A DNA stretch of 46,220 nucleotides from Bacteroidales bacterium (GTDB lineage: Bacteria > Bacteroidota > Bacteroidia > Bacteroidales > FEN-979): assembly GCA_028706295.1 (NCBI GenBank), contig JAQWBQ010000021.1, positions 1-46,220 of the forward strand, read 5' to 3'. Of the stretch, positions 43,710-46,220 are shown piece by piece; the stretch's first letter is position 1; every line of letters starts with the position of its first letter. The notes beneath the pieces were generated by a model. It saw only the letters and a list, made by a program, of their open reading frames with translations, had not been told where the DNA came from and made no database searches. Made by a program: the position numbers and the translations under genes.

Positions 43710-46038
43710 ATTTCAATTCCACTTTGGTACGATTGATAGAAAACGTGCTCCATGATATCGGTCAACTTCATAAAGGTTTCAATTCCACTTTGGTACGATT
43801 GATAGGATAACTTTGTTTACGCTTGCCATAGGTTAATTTTTGTTTCAATTCCACTTTGGTACGATTGATAGTGCCCGATCAGAATTTGTTGTTATGTAAG
43901 CTGAATAGTTTCAATTCCACTTTGGTACGATTGATAGTCTTTTTCATCTACGCCAATAATTATCTTATATACGTTTCAATTCCACTTTGGTACGATTGAT
44001 AGAATGTCTTTGAGTTGCTTTTTTACGGCCTCTTTCGTGTTTCAATTCCACTTTGGTACGATTGATAGCTGCTACAAAAGAGGATCAGGCCCGTATCGGG
44101 TTGTTTCAATTCCACTTTGGTACGATTGATAGTGAAACGGGCAAAAGTAACAGGATGACCTTTGTGGGTTTCAATTCCACTTTGGTACGATTGATAGATG
44201 ATATGACCTGTACTATTTCAAAGTATCAATCATTTGAACAAGTTTCAATTCCACTTTGGTACGATTGATAGATATTTTTCGACAACCTTATCAACATCCT
44301 TTGTTGTGTTTCAATTCCACTTTGGTACGATTGATAGCGTCCGGGTCAGTGCTACCGATGCACATCGGTTAGCGGTTTCAATTCCACTTTGGTACGATTG
44401 ATAGACTGAACTTGTGATTGTTTTCATGGCTTTGATTGTTGTTTCAATTCCACTTTGGTACGATTGATAGATCCGCGCCGTCGATCACGCCGGCAGTGAC
44501 TTCATGTTTCAATTCCACTTTGGTACGATTGATAGTGACGAGTGATAGCGTTATTGTGCCATCCGATCTCAGTTTCAATTCCACTTTGGTACGATTGATA
44601 GGTTAACCATGCCTGCAAGGGCCTCATATAGGGTAGTGTTTCAATTCCACTTTGGTACGATTGATAGAACGGATAGGACTGTACGGAAAGCCGGAATTTG
44701 TTGTTTCAATTCCACTTTGGTACGATTGATAGTTTCCCTCAAGGTTTTGCTGATAGACGGAATAATTGTTTCAATTCCACTTTGGTACGATTGATAGAAG
44801 GTGTGGTTGATAAGGCCCGGTATGGTTATGTGGTTTCAATTCCACTTTGGTACGATTGATAGTAATTATCGTATGTACCTGAGTGATTATGTCCGATGTT
44901 TCAATTCCACTTTGGTACGATTGATAGATACAGATTCCGATGGGGGCTAAAATCAATGAGCCGGTTTCAATTCCACTTTGGTACGATTGATAGTTCCTGA
45001 TCTCTTCTCCAGGCCATTGGTACGCAAACCTGTTTCAATTCCACTTTGGTACGATTGATAGTCCAGGCTTTCAAAACGGTGTGTAGAACCATTATGTTTC
45101 AATTCCACTTTGGTACGATTGATAGGACAGGCCATATCTTGCTAAAATACAGATTCCGAGTTTCAATTCCACTTTGGTACGATTGATAGCTCCGATCTGT
45201 GAAATTTCTCTGCGGTTAACTCTTGTTTCAATTCCACTTTGGTACGATTGATAGTGCGTTCCTATCAATGTGGATTGTTATCATGATAGTTTCAATTCCA
45301 CTTTGGTACGATTGATAGGTGCGGCAATTTCAATTAACCTGGAATAAACCCAGTTTCAATTCCACTTTGGTACGATTGATAGTTTTGCCAACCGAGCTGC
45401 ACGATCTCAAAACAGCTTGTTTCAATTCCACTTTGGTACGATTGATAGAAAAGCTGGTAGAAGTTGAAGTTCCGGGAACCTGGTTTCAATTCCACTTTGG
45501 TACGATTGATAGACAGTAGTGACTTATAATAGGCTTCACAACTCAAGTTTCAATTCCACTTTGGTACGATTGATAGGCCTTAATCAGCCAGACGTGGGAG
45601 GACTACTTCAAGTTTCAATTCCACTTTGGTACGATTGATAGTATAAACATTCGCCATGACGTAGATAATGATCCGGCGGGTTTCAATTCCACTTTGGTAC
45701 GATTGATAGAACCAAGAAAAATAACGGAAATACTTACTGCCGAGGTTTCAATTCCACTTTGGTACGATTGATAGATGTAGATGTCTTGGAAGATTATTTA
45801 GAGACATACATAGGTTTCAATTCCACTTTGGTACGATTGATAGTCGCTTGCAAACTTTAAACTCAGGGTTGAAAGCCTTGTTTCAATTCCACTTTGGTAC
45901 GATTGATAGAGTCGCCCCATCACCCCGAAACTCTCATAATACGCGTTTCAATTCCACTTTGGTACGATTGATAGAACCGGCAAACATGGCGAACGGTTAT
46001 TATCTGACGTTTCAATTCCACTTTGGTACGATTGATAG
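43642..46038 (-). CRISPR. CRISPR array: 36 near-identical 30-bp repeats, 35 spacers between them, plus a degenerate terminal repeat
   Basis: Full repeats run from 43710 to 46038. As written on the plus strand each begins GTTTCAATTCC and ends TACGATTGATAG. The leftmost (43710-43739) differs in its first base (A for G); the other 35 look identical. A further copy at 43642-43671 has five mismatches and marks the old end. Spacers are 34-39 nt (most 34-36), except one of 44 nt (44198-44241). On the minus strand the repeat ends ATTGAAAC, the standard type I/III 5' handle, and its 30-bp length suits type I-B. No cas genes are visible. Notable spacers: 43806-43841 (SSB-like), 44338-44374 (clamp-like), and the overlapping pair 44928-44963 and 45126-45159. 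The type is inferred from the repeat only. Confidence 0.99.
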
Positions 46039-46220
46039 CCGTTGGCTGAGCAAAAATAAAAAATTGATTATCAGGAGTCAAGAAAAATAATTATTGAAAA
46101 AATCTGGTGAAAATGTCGTCGATATATGATGATATGAAAAACCCCGGTAATCGACACTCTTTAAATTTACTGATGATGAGCGCATTGTGCTGATTCGACT
46201 TAATTGAACTTCATTTTCTC
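46039..46220 (-). promoter_or_regulatory. CRISPR leader with Bacteroidota-type promoter; no gene seen
   Basis: AT-rich and without a convincing coding frame. On the minus strand TTG (46079-46081) and TATTTTTG (46051-46058) are separated by 20 bp, a good -33/-7 pair. The -7 element ends 12 bp before the first repeat, so the pre-crRNA would begin almost at that repeat. An inverted GTCGAT (46118-46123) / ATCGAC (46150-46155) lies further upstream and might be a bending-protein or integrase contact; that is speculation. Confidence 0.8.

Noticed and set aside
44198-45382. Short matches between spacers and the repeat (CTATCAAT, TTTCAATT, TTGGTACG).
   Set aside because: About one 8-nt match is expected by chance across ~1.25 kb of spacer.
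43672-46008. Almost every spacer has at least one open, protein-like reading frame.
   Set aside because: In 34-38 nt at least one of six frames is open nearly always, so this says little; only spacers with a recognisable motif are reported.
44053-46090. Open frames with repeated peptides such as FQFHFGTID and NSTLVRLI across the array.
   Set aside because: They are translations of the CRISPR repeat, not genes.

Overview
The window is a stretch of chromosome from a member of the Bacteroidota, probably an uncultured Bacteroidales-like lineage. The evidence is a type IX secretion sorting tail on a glycoside hydrolase, Bacteroidota-type promoters (-7 TAnnTTTG, best with a TTG about 19-20 bp upstream), a bTHX-like small ribosomal protein, an archaeal/eukaryotic-type ProS, and several typical Bacteroidota envelope families. 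The order-level placement is a guess.

Layout. 1-2.0 kb: tail of a nucleoside/H+ symporter, then thyA-folA. 2.0-4.8 kb (minus): dnaB and a secreted protein of unknown function. 4.8-9.0 kb: an LpxR-like lipid A deacylase, a small membrane protein, lpxK-punA and an orphan receiver domain. 9.2-11.2 kb (plus): Nif3-like protein and its usual zinc-ribbon partner. 11.2-14.1 kb (minus): a Gly/Tyr/Trp-rich lipoprotein and a FadL-type porin. 14.2-18.8 kb: proS, a DUF2807 lipoprotein, a PagL-like outer-membrane protein, a 0.4-kb gene-free stretch with a two-unit 68-bp repeat, and mazG. 18.9-25.9 kb (minus): a 2-Cys peroxiredoxin, a tripartite exporter (adaptor, permease, TolC) without an ATPase, and gyrB. 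26.0-27.4 kb: wecB and the RNase P RNA gene. 27.4-32.6 kb: a MATE transporter, a family 4 glycosyltransferase and a YfhO protein. 32.7-36.3 kb: rpmH, a GH16 enzyme and pepD. 36.4-38.9 kb: a PqqD-like protein and an OPT transporter. 39-42.6 kb: rsmG, bTHX, trmH, a TPR protein and fmt. 42.7-43.6 kb: an HU gene and a small protein of unknown function.

From 43.64 to 46.04 kb lies a CRISPR array: 36 near-identical 30-bp repeats plus one degenerate terminal repeat. Read on the minus strand the repeat ends in ATTGAAAC, the 8-nt crRNA handle typical of type I-B and some type III systems. An AT-rich leader with a Bacteroidota-type promoter abuts the right-hand repeat. The array is therefore probably transcribed right to left, newest spacers on the right. 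No cas gene is in the window; they may lie beyond the right edge. Two spacers can be tentatively matched by translation alone: one to the start of an SSB gene and one to a sliding-clamp motif. Two others overlap by 13 nt, which suggests repeated sampling of one target and exposes a candidate CCA PAM.

Most of the window is housekeeping and envelope biology: nucleotide metabolism, lipid A synthesis and remodelling, peptide uptake and cleavage, replication and translation. The CRISPR array and the 68-bp repeat pair are the parts that ordinary gene annotation does not explain.
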